Below, piece by piece: positions 1-10,500 of a DNA stretch of 64,000 nt. This stretch comes from Sapria himalayana (taxonomy: Eukaryota > Streptophyta > Magnoliopsida > Malpighiales > Rafflesiaceae), in NCBI GenBank assembly GCA_029783825.1, contig JAREIK010002629.1, forward strand, positions 323,900 to 387,899, written 5' to 3'. Numbering within the stretch: position 1 is the first letter of the stretch; each line of letters starts with the position of its first letter. The notes under the pieces were generated by a model that made no database searches, had not been told where the DNA came from, and worked only from the letters and a program-made list of their open reading frames with translations. A program made the translations under genes and the position numbers.

Positions 1-1710
1 AATAAAGCAAATAAATGATTTTTAAGATTACCAAATGGAAAAGCTTGAAACTAAGTTAGAAACTATAAATATGACAATGTATAGTATCAAAAATTAAGTT
101 GGATAACTATCTTTATCATTAAAAGAGAAGAGCATGAAAGATCTACCTACAAATATAGATGCCGACCTAAAGAAATGATTGTCTATAATACTTAGAAGTA
201 GAAAAGAGCTAGAGGGAGAAAATGAGGAGCAAGGTGACAATGAAGGATGGTGTTGGGATAGTGCAGTGACTTTCCTAAAAATTATGATTCCTATCATGGT
301 TGATTCAAAAGCCATAGAGCCCAATATCATAACAATTTTTGAGGCTTTGATATCTATCGGATGGAATGCTCAATCCGTATCCCTAGATATGATTGATAGA
401 GAAGATGAAATGGGGGAGTGAATGGAGAATATTTAAAGTAGTGGAGAGAAAAATATGATGGAGAATGATGCCAAAGATACTCTTCCTCTTAGTTTATCTT
501 TTCCACAAAGATTTATGAAAGGAAAAATTGACTTATTATTTTAGAGATCACTCAATATTTTATAGAAGCTAGAATATTATCCAAAAATGCACAACTATAT
601 GACATTTATAAAGATGTAATAAGTTGTAAGAGGAAGTTGGAGAATATGAAAGTATAAATATGATGGAGAAATATAGTATAATCAATCAAAGAAACTTTCT
701 AATGAAATTGAAAGACCCAGAAAGTTTTATAATGAGGTGTATGATTGGGAAACATATGTTTTTGAAGATACTTTATGATCTAAGATCAATTATCAACTTC
801 ATGACATTAATGCTAATATAAAGATTGAAAATAAATGAAATCACTCTAACCTCACTCTCACTCTAAATGACAAGTCAATTAACTAAGTGTCTAATGAATA
901 TTATTGAAGATATATTGATTAAGGTTGGTATATTTATTTTTTGCATTGATTTTATTGTGTTAGATATTGAAGAAGAGCAATATGTTCAATTGATCTTCGG
1001 ACACCATTTTTAGCTATCTGACAAACCTTGATTTACATAAAGAAGTGAGAGTTTACTCTTCGAGTGAGTGAAGAACAATTCAAATTCAATCTTTATAAGG
1101 AGATGAAGAGTATGAATGATAATGAGGAAGGATGTTGAAGGATAGATAATCTCCTCCATATAGCAATGCACCAATAGGTCAAATTCCAATGGAAAAGCTT
1201 TGTATTGTAGAAGACTGCTAGCCTGAAAAAATGAGAGGGATGATGTAGAAGAAGAAATCTAGAGGTACAAAGTGATAGAGTAGAAACTGATGAATATCAA
1301 TTAGTTGTGACATTCTTCAAATTTGCAATTTCATACAACTGTAGAGAAAAATACTCCAAATATGATGAAAAAAAGGAAACAAAACTCCCAATTTCTTTTT
1401 GCACAATTATGTAAAAAATGAAAAGTAGAAACTAAAGATTACTCATAAAATGAATGTGGAGGAAAATACCAACTAGTAGCTAATATAAAGAAAATGAAGC
1501 TATGGTGAAAATGGAAGATCTGAAGATTCCTAATAAAGTGGAGAAAATTGATAAAATAGTGATGAAATTCATGACTTTCAATAGCACCATAACTTTGGAG
1601 TTTTAGTAGCTAAAGGTAGAAGTCTAACCTACCTCCAATACCATGAAAATTGTGTTATCGAATGTAAATACCCAGGCTGTAGCCAAACATAATGCTATGC
1701 CACTTTAAAA
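1..1710 (+). pseudogene. LTR-A (Athila/Tat-like Ty3-gypsy) gag C-terminus and protease remnant, copy 1
   Basis: This is a decayed stretch of retrotransposon polyprotein. Around 140-240 it reads LPTNIDADLKK, then LRSRKELEGE, which resembles the linker after the Gag zinc knuckle in Athila/Tat elements (typically a 'P...NPKEQ..ITLRSGKELE' motif). At about 480-560 a 'PQRFMKGKID' string matches the segment before the aspartic protease. At about 959-1105 two frames together read DIEEEQYVQLIFG, then TPFLAI and EFTLRVSEEQFKFN, the region around the protease 'ILGRPFLATGRALIDV' motif. Stops and frame changes are frequent, so nothing can be made from it. It aligns along its length with 10500-12200 and, inverted, with 60890-61900. 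Similarity stops near 1710, where an unrelated minus-strand copy begins. Family assignment is by motif memory. Confidence 0.72.
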
Positions 1711-2100
1711 TTATTTAGTACTTCGTGTTGCCCTGGTCTTCACTCGTTTGTTCCTTTCTTCTAAGAGTTTATAAATATTGTATTTAAGTTTTTCTTGGAT
1801 CATAACAAACAATATCTTTTTCTTTTGGAAATGCACTTCTCGAATTATCTCTCATTTTTTAGCTTCCTCCATTATTGTTGTATGAAGTGATTAGATCTCA
1901 CTTTTCTAGCATTCCGCTATTTTCTTTTGGCTTCAAGCTACATAATTTCTAAAATATAACAACTATCACCCAATATACCTCATTGTGTATGCAAAGAATG
2001 CTTAATGCATGCTTTCTCTTATATTCTTTATCAGCTTTTTATAGCTTCAAATGTTATCTTAATGAAAGGATGGTCCATCTTGCACAACATTCATTGATTA

Positions 2101-2120
2101 CCCCCTCCCCCCCCCCCCCT
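2101..2120. repeat. Poly-C tract
   Basis: A run of cytosines broken by one T (CCCCCT followed by C13 and T). It is conspicuous in an otherwise AT-rich region. The matching part of M2 (about 5500) does not have it, so it is probably a local expansion within M1 or a sequencing-prone homopolymer. Confidence 0.8.
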
Positions 2121-2329
2121 AAAATAAGTTTCTTTCCTTTTATGTCTCCTTAAAGCCTTCTTTTAATGCCTAATAATGTCAAGGTAGACATCATTGAGCA
2201 CATTTCATCACTAACATCATTTATTGAGACTCTCTCGACTCAACATTATAATGTAATCGAGAAAGGGTAAATTATTAGGCCAAAAAATTCACATTCTTGA
2301 TAATTAAGAATGAACTTTTTCTCAAATCA

Positions 2330-3010
2330 AATCTACATCCAATCAATAAGACATACAAAATGCTTTATAATATATGATTGTCAAGACATGAAGTGTCGAT
2401 AGCAAAAAAGAGCAAATAAAATATAACCATACTTTACTCGCCTCTATAAGTTCTACATGCATCATAAATTTATATGCTTTTTTTGATGTTATTCTCGATT
2501 CTCCTTTTCCATCCATCAAGACATTTGTGATTGCTTTGAATTTGAGTTGTTTTTTAGGGATTTGAAGGTTGTGTTATCCCCAGCTCCTTGCAATCAAAAT
2601 AATTTATTAATAATCTTCTTACAAAAATAAATCCAAATTCCTCTCATGTAACATTTCTTTTCTTCTCAATTTTCAAGAAATGACATAGAATTCTCATACA
2701 ATAGACACATTTCTCCTCTGTGTAGATGAAAAATAAACATTAATCATTATTTTCTATAATGTTTTGAAAGGAGAGAAACTTTGTCAAAACGTCACTTTTT
2801 TATAAAGTTTTTTTTTTCCAAAAACTAAAACTATCTATTTTTTTACCTCTTTCTAATAGAAAAGTTGTCATGAGTACCATAGCTTTTTGTAGATTTTTGG
2901 CAGCACTAGTCCATGGCCATTTCCCCCTACCTTGCTACTCATCTTTCCAGTGCCACCCTTCCCTTGTTGCTTCGACTGCAAGCCATTCTCTATGGTTGCA
3001 TTGAACTTTT
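2330..3010 (-). pseudogene. LTR-A 3' accessory ORF remnant (M1)
   Basis: Minus-strand reading gives a decayed frame shared with M2 (6464-5800) and P1 (19300-19860). Recognisable pieces are NSKSSMQP near 3000, then FVRRLLINYFD at about 2605-2570 and HKCLDGWKRRIENN near 2510. It lies just downstream of the post-pol motif. Many Athila/Tat elements have an extra ORF there containing the 'putative plant transposon protein' domain, with a conserved (V/F)RG...V/IN.(L/Y)F pattern. I infer a relation to that ORF; the function of the domain is unknown. Several stops interrupt it. Confidence 0.42.
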
Positions 3011-3367
3011 GGGGTGTTAGATCTTAGAATTTTTTGGAATTGGGAGGGAAAGGCATTTTGGAATTATAGAATATTTTACCCTTCATGGTTCTATTTAAAT
3101 AGCCACACAAATTCATGACTTAACCCTTTTTTTTTTGAAATGTTATAATGCTAAAATGGAAGTCATTGCTTTGAGTCTAATCTAGTGAAAAATTATAATC
3201 ACATCTATGTTTGAATATGTGATCCATTTTTGTGTGAGATGTTATCATGTATTAATATTAGGTATGATGTATATTCAACAAATAATAGAAAAAAAACTTA
3301 TCTTCATTTACAACAAAAAGAAACTTCTTGGGCTGCCTTCCAAGTTGTGCTATGTTTAGCTTCATAG

Positions 3368-3679
3368 CTAGACTTTCACTATAACAATCACTTCATCTAT
3401 AATTTCTATAGTCCAAGCCAACTTCTCTAAATAATCTATTACCTTATCTGTCCTTGTATTTTCACGGCCAATCATCAATAGCATATAAAAGACCACCTTA
3501 ACTATAGTTTCGATATAGATCATTATTATTAAATGTCCAAATCTTACCTTATCTATTTTGACCATGACATTATGGCATATCATAGCTCCTATGATTTCAT
3601 TGACTTTCTTTTGACAACTAATTACATTGAATTTATCCTTTGGAAGTTCTGATGTGGTACTTTCTTCAAGTGTACCCAA
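3368..3679 (-). pseudogene. LTR-A leader ORF, C-terminal part (M1)
   Basis: A 103-codon open frame. Its counterpart in P1 (about 18680-18990, plus strand) is broken by stops but has recognisable matching segments, including LGMLKES..., LPKAKLNVISC, KKV.E and YHNVMVKI. M2 has a third, more decayed copy (about 7085-6800). There is no recognised domain. The frame ends just before the post-pol motif, so it may be a remnant of the end of pol joined to the leader by an internal deletion. It is probably no longer a gene. Confidence 0.45.
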
Positions 3680-3774
3680 GTTAGTCTCTTCAAGTTAGTT
3701 AGAGTTATCTTATCAGCTCCTCTTCCACTTAATTCACTCTTCTTATCTCAATTAGCAACTTGGTTATTATATCT

Positions 3775-3975
3775 TCAAAATGAAGATTCAAATGTTGGAT
3801 ATAGACTATCAAATGTAATCTTTTCTTGTTTCAATTTTCTCTTCTCCCACAACATTACTACATTATAACAGTAGAATAGATTCAAGTAGTAATTAGGTAT
3901 ATGATATGAATTACTACTTGATAAGAAGTTAGATTTACATTCATCATACAAATAAATTGGGCTATTCACGTTCAT
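3775..3975 (-). pseudogene. LTR-A leader ORF, N-terminal part (M1)
   Basis: A 66-codon open frame starting MNVNSPIYLYDE. The same start is found in P1 (18381, MNAHSPIYMYDE) and in decayed form in M2 (about 7326, MNMHIPMYQYY). All begin about 250-275 bases after the primer binding site. The Tyr/Asn/Ser-rich composition (for example SNSYHIPNYYLNLFY) is typical of the N-terminal leader of some Athila/Tat Gag precursors, but I cannot name a domain. Retention of this start in three copies is the only sign that it was once translated. Confidence 0.45.
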
Positions 3976-4230
3976 CTTCTACTCTCAAAAATTTCCTCTT
4001 TTGATTTTCTCACTTTCTCAGTCTTGAGGTATTAGCTCAGTCCTAAAATTTTTATTTTGTTGATTTGTGGCTAAAAACACTATCAAGAAAGACACAAATA
4101 AAAAACAAAAGAAAAGCAATTCAAATCAATCTTCACATTGAAGATATTAATATCCAAGCTACTAAAATTATAACTATCTTTTTTCAAGAATAATTATGTC
4201 AATTAAAGTTGACTAACCAAACTAAAGAAT

Positions 4231-4248
4231 CCCCAACAATGGTGATGA
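4231..4248 (-). promoter_or_regulatory. Primer binding site of M1 (tRNA-Asp type, degenerate)
   Basis: The minus strand reads TCATCACCATTGTTGGGG. This lies just inside the LTR end (TCACA at 4260-4256) and compares with the Athila/Tat consensus TGGCGCCGTTGCCGGGG. The same place in P1 reads TGGCACCATTATCAGG (18106-18121). The first bases have decayed in M1. Confidence 0.65.
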
Positions 4249-4255
4249 AACTTAT

Positions 4256-5238
4256 TGTGACTTTGTTATATTACCTATTTTTTATGATTAGACAATATCT
4301 CAATGCCTCATTAAGTGATAATTTCTCATCCAACCAGTCTTGAGTCATATAAGTAGTAAAGTAAACTTTCATCTATATATTGATCCCAAAGAGATTATAT
4401 AGGTAGTTTGATCAACTAATGATGAATCAACTATAATTTTAGTTGAAAGTATAAATTAATTTTTTGGTAAGACTTAGATTTTAGGGTTGATAAATTTCAT
4501 TACAAATGATGACTTGTTTAAATAGCTTCATTATTATTATGTTTGTTTACAAAGTAAAGGTCAAATTATTGTGAAAATGTCATAGTACTCTACTAGCATA
4601 CAAGGTGGTTATTAATTATTTGGTCCTTCAAAATAATGATTCCCTCATAGCTATACACTAAAATATTCAATACTATAATGATAAATCATCTATGCATAAA
4701 CGTCATTCAGAAGTTTATACTTTTTAGGCAACTCATCAAATATCCTTGAAAGTTATTTCGTATATGCATTCTTATTCTCTAACCTTATATATCATAAAAA
4801 TATAAACTATTGTGGAATTAAAAGTATTTATTCTTTCAATTTCATAAGTATCATACTCATATAATTAACATATAATTTTTCTATATCACACTGGTAGGAA
4901 TCATATAACAGGAAGTAAATCATAGCATTATCACCACCCTACAAATCATCTCCACTCATGCATGTCTCATGGTTTACATGTCACCATCTAGCACAATGAT
5001 ATGCAACTTGCAAACGAAATGTTGAACCCTTAAGACAACATTTTATATTACCCTTATATCAATTGATGGTTAGTTCATCTAAGGCATGCACAATAGATTG
5101 ACTTATAAAAGTATTCATACTTTCCACTTTGTAAATACCATATTCACATGATTAACTTATCTAAATATCATTTCTTGACATATTAGTTTGTCTTCTATTT
5201 CATGATCACTTCCTTCCCACCATTGAACAAGTGTGATT
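4256..5238 (-). repeat. LTR of M1 (LTR-A family, truncated)
   Basis: This is the minus-strand copy of the P1 5' LTR (17082-18096). Shared landmarks are the terminal TATAACAAAGTCACA, the 'GGGATCAATAT...AGATGAAA' block near 4370-4390, and the outer end near 5238 that matches 17085 ('CCATGAATCACACTT'). The roughly 200 bases present at the start of the P1 LTR are missing, so M1 was cut at about 5238. Confidence 0.72.
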
Positions 5239-5490
5239 CATGGAAATGGCCGTCATTCACAACGATGACCATTGCCATGCTATTTCCAGATGCACTAGTA
5301 TGGGCATATTTTTGAAACAAGTATTATATTTTAGATTTTTTATTTCAAACGCATTATTTCAGTACAAAACTCAAAAATATCATCCAACATATCTTTTTGT
5401 GCAACTAGAGAATGGTCAAAGCAAATTTCCTCCTCTTCTCATATAGCCTTATTTCTTCCATTTCTTCTATGTCAACCTTGATGAATGATA
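5239..5490. other. Unassigned gap between M1 and M2
   Basis: Short AT-rich stretch between the truncated M1 LTR and the start of M2 similarity. A 68-codon plus-strand frame (5240-5446) has no recognisable motif and I do not consider it a gene. Confidence 0.5.
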
Positions 5491-5799
5491 CTCTTTCTTA
5501 CCCAAAATCCAACTATTCTACCCTTTCAAGAATCGACTTCTTTCTTTTTTGTTTCATCCAGGCCCTCCTTTAATGTTTGACAATATTAAGGGGATATCCA
5601 CATGCATATTTCATCGCTAACATCATCCATATGGGCTGCCTTAGCTCAGCGTAATAAGGTAATCAATGAAGTTTAAGCTATTATTCCAGAAAATTGATTC
5701 TCTTGATAATTAAGAATTGACCTCTCGATCACTTTTCCCATATCAAATCTACATGTAAAGAGGGCATAAAGTAAAATTGTCTTATCTTGTGTGATTGTT

Positions 5800-6464
5800 A
5801 AGATATGCGGCATTGGTAACAAAAATTAACAAATGAAATAAAACCAAACTTTACTAACCTTAGTGAATTCTCCATTCATAAAAAAATGCATATATACTTT
5901 TTTAAGTTACTCTTCATTCTCCTTTTACATCTACCAATTTATTCACAATTACTCTGAAATTGGGTCATACTTTTAGGGATTCAAAGTTAGTGTTATCCCT
6001 AGCCCCTTATATTCTAAGTAACTCATTAAGAATCACCCTATCAAAACATACCTAAATTCATCTGACATAACATCTTTCTTCTTTGTAGCCCTTGATATTC
6101 CCATTAAATTCTCACAATCAAGATTTTTCATTTTTCTCTATAGGACACAAAATAAACTATAATTATTTTTCTTGATAATTTGCTAGAAAGGAGGGATATA
6201 CTCTGTAAAACTTTTCTCTCCTATAAAACTTTTCTTCAAGAGCACTGAATCCATCTATTTTTTGCCAGTTTCTAATAGAAAAGTCACTATAGGCACCATG
6301 ATGCTCAATAGAATTTGAAGGCATTGAAATGTGGATGCTTTTCTTTCTTTTTGCTGCTCATCCCTACAATGATGCCTTACCTCTTTTCTTTGATCTTGAG
6401 CCTTCCTCCATTGTTGCATTGAAGTTTTGGAGTGTTTGGGCTTATAATTAGGAGAAAAACCCAT
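5800..6464 (-). pseudogene. LTR-A 3' accessory ORF remnant (M2)
   Basis: The copy starts near 6464-6430 with a Lys/Arg/Ser-rich segment (MEEGSRSKKRGKASL in one frame, an open 69-codon frame in another). It continues in broken frames with FDRVILNELLRI near 6030-5990. A basic N-terminus followed by a 'F(D)R..IN.LL' segment resembles the accessory ORF downstream of pol in Athila/Tat elements. The 6255-6464 open frame is the longest intact piece. Function is unknown and the frame is broken. Confidence 0.42.
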
Positions 6465-6799
6465 TTGGGGAATTATGGTTTCTTTCCATGTGTGGCTATG
6501 TTTAAATAGTTACACAAAGTCACAACTTTGGATATTTTTTTTAAATCATGTCACTGGTTCATAGCCATGACTTTACGTCATTTTCAATGTCACAACATAG
6601 GCTAGTATCTGCCGACCATAACTTAAAATCTATTTTGGTCAGAATCATAGTTTGGTTTGAAACTATAATCTATTTTGGGGAGGTTTTTATTGTGTATAAG
6701 TATCAAGTGTAGTGCATATACAACAAAAAACAATAGAAAATTATCTCAAACAAAAAAAAAATCATGGGTTGCTTCTCATGCAGTGTTATGTTTAACATA

Positions 6800-7330
6800 C
6801 ATAGCTAGACATTTGCTAAAATCTTTATTTCATATATCACTTCTCTAGTCCATGCCAATTTCTCTAAATACTTTTTTTATTTTTCATATCAGCCAACAAC
6901 ACTATATAGAAAACTATCTCAATAGTGGTTTCCATATAAATTTTTGGTCTTCAATACACAAATTTTTCATTTTGTGTTTTGACCATGACATTTGGAAGTG
7001 TTATAGCTTCTTCAACTTCCTTGGCTTACTTCTCACTGTTGACAAAATTATTTCAGCCCCCTAAAGTTCTAATGTAATACTTTTTTCAAGCATACCCAAA
7101 TTAGTGTCTTCAATTATCATTTCTAACTTTCTCAACTACTCTTATTATTTTTCTTTCACTCTCTTTGCCTCCACTAGCAACTTTGTGAATATATCATCGG
7201 ATGAAGCTTTAGAGATGGATAAGAACAATCAAATGAAATAGATGTCACTGCTTGATATGAAATAGAAGTCATCACTTGGTGAGAAATAAGCTGTATAATA
7301 TTGATACATTGGGATGTGCATATTCATCTT
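6800..7330 (-). pseudogene. LTR-A leader ORF remnant (M2)
   Basis: The minus strand from about 7326 reads MNMHIPMYQYY and then YFSPSDDFYFISSSD, clearly related to the leader ORF of M1 and P1 but with early stops. A second shared segment, TNLGMLEKSITLEL, lies near 7105-7065 (M1 counterpart MGTLEESTTSEL). It is non-functional. Confidence 0.42.
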
Positions 7331-7586
7331 ATACATCAAACATAATTTTTTGATTTTTTCATTTTTGGGTTAAAAGGTATTAGCTTAGTCCCAGAGCTTT
7401 GCTCAATAGATTGTGGATAAAATATATAAAAAACACTAAAATACAAGATATAAATAAGTAACACAAGTCAAGTAATACAAATAGAGGAAAAAAAATTAGA
7501 TATTGATATTTAGACTACTAAAAATAGATTATTATTTTTTAAGGATAGTAATGTCAACTAATATTGACCAACCAAACTAAATAATT

Positions 7587-7602
7587 TTCAAGGGTTGTGC
7601 CA
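7587..7602 (-). promoter_or_regulatory. Primer binding site of M2 (degenerate)
   Basis: The minus strand reads TGGCACAACCCTTGAA, keeping the TGGCAC start of the tRNA-Asp-type site but diverged after it. It is followed by the same leader sequence as M1 and P1 (ATTTAGTTTGGTTGGTCAA). Confidence 0.6.
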
Positions 7603-7605
7603 AAT

Positions 7606-7710
7606 ATTATTATAATTTTGTTATGATACCCAAATTTAGGATTGGGCAAAGTCCCTAACCTCATTGGGAGAGTTTCTCATGGATCTCCCTTGGGGATGGA
7701 TGAGATTTGG
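7606..7710 (-). repeat. LTR stub of M2
   Basis: About 100 bases related to the 3' end of the LTR-A LTR (minus strand: CCTAAATTTGGGTATCATAAC at the inner end, and a 'CTCATGGATCTC' block). Similarity is then lost, so the LTR of M2 is truncated and abuts a repeat tract. Confidence 0.5.
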
Positions 7711-7734
7711 CTGCCAATATCATAAGTTTTATAT

Positions 7735-8470
7735 TTTTCTCTCATGCCCTAGAATCCTTTTTTTTTTTAATTCTCATTTTTTTCTTTACTCGAGTAGTAG
7801 GTTCCAAAATTTAAGAAAGAAGTATCAACTTTTTGGAATGAGTCATGGCTTTGATATCTTTATAACTTTAGAATGAAGTGACATTTGGGAATAACCATGA
7901 CTATATATTTTATCTCTGGAATACAAAGTAGCAGCACTATGAATACTTCACATTTTTGCCTAAAAATGTCATGGCACTAAAAATGTCAATGGATATGGCA
8001 TCTCTCTTGCATCTCTCAAACTTTAGAATGTCATGGCACTAAAAATGTCCATGGCTACACATTTTTGCCTCTAGAATAGAAAGTCATATCACAAAGAATA
8101 TTTCACAACTTTGATATCTCTCTTGCATCAGATGGTTATGGCGCTGAGAATTGTTGTAGCTACCATTTTATCTTTATAACACTAAATCTTTGTACCATGA
8201 ATAACCATAATTTTTACATTTTACCTCTACAACCAAACGTTGTAGTATTGGAAAATGATCACTACTTTGGAATTCCTCAAGAGCAAATAACCTTGGCCTT
8301 AGAAATATCTGTAGCTCAAGTATTATTCTCTAAAATTTTATATAACTAAGAGATACAACACCAGGTGTAACACCATGATCTTTTCCTTGGACTTAGTTGC
8401 ACAGTAATGAGAAATTTATGGTGTTGGGGGCTACCATGACTTTTAGTACTACTAGGGCACTTAGATAATG
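7735..8470 (+). repeat. LTR-A-associated 57-bp-type degenerate repeat tract 1
   Basis: This tract repeats the motifs 'GTCATGGCACTAAAAATGTC', 'TTTTGCCTCTAGAATA' and 'ATGGTTATGGCGCTGAGAATTG' at roughly 50-65 base spacing. These are the same words that make up the clearer 57-bp array at 59780-60240. Unit boundaries have decayed and no open frame is meaningful. Confidence 0.6.
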
Positions 8471-8479
8471 TGATTTATA

Positions 8480-8818
8480 TATCAAAAGAATAAGGAGAAC
8501 CATTTTCAAACATAGAGTGGAGAAAGACACTATTGAAGGAATGAGCAGTAATAGAGAGGTCCAATGCAGTGAGAGGCAGGCTATCCATGATCAAATTATT
8601 ACCATATCTTAAAAAATTATCAGAGGCCTTTGATTGTGGATAGTTATTCAATGAGTTACATGTAGATAGTGAAAGTAAATTATATTGAGTTGAAGACTAG
8701 TCTGAGAGATGGTTTAGCACATTGGTATAATGAGAAGATATTAATGGATTAAAATGGGTATGTCACTACATTTTTGGAGTTATGCGAAACAATTAAAATG
8801 AATACGGTTAGCCTAGAT
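8480..8818. other. Unassigned stretch
   Basis: Plus-strand reading shows fragments such as LRDGLAHWYNEKI near 8710-8745 that vaguely resemble a retrotransposon Gag region, but they are too short to assign. Nothing else was recognised before the hAT element. Confidence 0.35.
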
Positions 8819-9581
8819 TAGAGGCGTCAAGTGGGATGGGCATCTTGGGTCCGACATGAGGCACAACTTGATTAAGTCATGCTTGGCCCGGCACAACATG
8901 GTCTAGAACCATGCCTGGGATAATTCCAGGCTGGCTCAAGGCACGGTTTATGCAGTGCCATGCTAAGGTCATTCGGACCTTGTGCCGGGCTAGGCATGAC
9001 CTGACTACCTCGCTCAAAATCATGATTTTTCAACATGACCAGAACCATACCCCAGATTGACATATTAACTATTGATTTTTGTCTTTTAGTCTTATATTAT
9101 TATTTTGTTCTTGTATTAATTTAGACATTTATGGGATTGATGTTTGATATATTGATTTTTTGTTTTTTGAGCTTGCTTTTTTATTTTGTACTTGTATTAC
9201 ATTATAAAAATGAAATAATTAAAATTTATAATACTTATGTTATGTTATTTTTGTAAGTTGTGACTTGTGATTGTAATTTTATTTTTTTACTGCAATTAAT
9301 TAATTTTATATTAAAATTTAGAATATTTAGAATTAGAAATGACTCGATTCCAAATGCGCCAAAACAACACATCCCGACACATCCCGCCATGACCCAGAAC
9401 AAAATTCCCAAGGCCCGGCATGAACCAGCCTGAATCCAGTAAACTTTGGCTGGCCGACCATGCTCGGCCTGCTACCACGACATGACTCTTGAACCATGTC
9501 ATGCCTGGTACGACACGGTGGCCTGAGTCGGCCACCAAAAATGGGTCATGCCTTCCCGGCACAACCTGCTTGACACCTCTT
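8819..9581. mobile_element. Non-autonomous hAT-like element with GC-rich ends
   Basis: Begins TAGAGGCGTCAAGTGGG and ends with the complement-matching CTTGACACCTCT, forming an inverted repeat of about 12 bases (one mismatch). Each end has about 200 GC-rich bases full of GGCACGG/CCGGGC-type words (8820-9050 and 9340-9580) around a very AT-rich middle. The same end type occurs in the 36162-36711 element, which has a perfect 8-bp target duplication, and beside the Ac-like transposase remnant at 43.1 kb. No clear 8-bp duplication is visible here, so this copy is older or altered. Open frames inside it (8872-9063 and 9311-9562, minus) are by-products of the GC-rich ends. Confidence 0.75.
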
Positions 9582-10500
9582 TGTAATCACATTATGTTTA
9601 TTTCCTTTCTCTTTGAGAGATAAGGTATGATGTTGATTCCATTAATTTTCTCAAGGCTCCATTGAGATTTGAAACAAACTTATACATATTTTCTACACAA
9701 ACTTTTCCCACATTAAATTAACTTACAATTAAGAATCGAGATAAGATAATTCCTTCATATGAAGCTGGAGACTTTGTGTGATGCTTGGGACCATTTTAAT
9801 AAGATAAGTTTTCCTCAACATGGGTTTGGGTTGTGGTACTAAGTCTAAATAATGAGCTTAATTATATGATAAGATACACTATTGATGTGATCTTGGGGGG
9901 TTCGATCATGAAACAATCTCACGAGGAGGCTTATTTGTTATTTGTAGTTGACAAAAAAGAACTACAAAACTCCAAATGACCATGGCCTCGGGGGGTTTGA
10001 TCATAAACAATCTCACGGGGAGGCTTATTTGTAATTTGTAGTTGACAAAAAATAACTACAAACTCCAAAATGACCATGGTTTTGGGTAAAAATAGCTAGA
10101 GTTTTGGATTGTACCGACTCATCATGTTGGAAGTCGAGATGGAGACATTTATAAATAGGTCAGAAGCTCATGAAGAGAAATAAATATATTTGAGAGAACT
10201 CGTCATTGTGCAAGTGTAAAAAATAACAACTTTCGATTCAATTAATCAAGTGAAAGAAGCCAACAAGTTGCAAAGCAAATGATTTCTGATTCGACTCAAC
10301 CCTAATATTCCCATACGCTACTATCTAAATGTGTGAGACTATGAAAACTTTTCCTAATAGAGTTATGATAGTGAGCACCAAAAATTAGCCAAGCCCCAAA
10401 GAATTTGGGTATAATTCAATGGGTATAACAATTAAGGAGGGCAAAACTCAAATTACCAACTCCATAAAGTAGAAAATAAGTTATTCGTGGATGACATATT
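9582..10500 (+). repeat. LTR-like fragment with tandem duplication
   Basis: Noncoding. It contains a 95-bp tandem duplication (9892-10081) and, about 70 bases later, a plant-type TATA box TTTATAAATAGG (10150-10161) followed by a leader-like sequence. This arrangement (upstream repeats, TATA, then AT-rich leader) is typical of the U3-R part of an LTR, but I could not find the second LTR or a primer binding site. Confidence 0.4.
9892..10081 (+). repeat. 95-bp tandem duplication
   Basis: Two adjacent copies of a unit running from CTTGGGGGGTTCGATCATG to AAATGACCATGG. The second copy (from 9987) differs at only a few positions and small indels. Both contain GAGGCTTATTTGT and TTGTAGTTGACAAAAAA. 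Confidence 0.9.

Larger units (their letters stand above)
1711..4230 (-). mobile_element. LTR-A derivative M1, internal region (gag-pol deleted)
   Basis: Read on the minus strand from the primer binding site at 4231-4248, this region contains a leader, a short leader ORF (3975 to about 3370), the post-pol motif at about 3326-3348 (TTGGAAGGCAGCCCAAG, compare the usual TTGGGAGGCAACCCAA found after pol in Athila/Tat elements), and then a decayed accessory ORF (3010-2330). It can be aligned over its length with M2 (5490-7600, same strand) and P1 (18122-20100, opposite strand). No gag, protease, reverse transcriptase or integrase motif was found, so this is a non-autonomous, large-retrotransposon-derivative type element. 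Confidence 0.72.
5490..7586 (-). mobile_element. LTR-A derivative M2, internal region (gag-pol deleted)
   Basis: A second minus-strand element, aligning as a direct repeat with M1 (for example 5545-6060 with 2150-2620, and the 'TCTTGATAATTAAGAAT' block at 2297 and 5698). In minus-strand order it has a primer binding site (7602-7587), a decayed leader ORF (7326 to about 6800), a post-pol-like sequence near 6765-6790, and the accessory ORF (6464 to about 5800). No gag-pol domains were seen. Confidence 0.7.

Noticed and set aside
8872..9063. 63-codon minus frame and 83-codon frame at 9311-9562
   Set aside because: Also located in the GC-rich ends of a hAT element, with no conserved motif.
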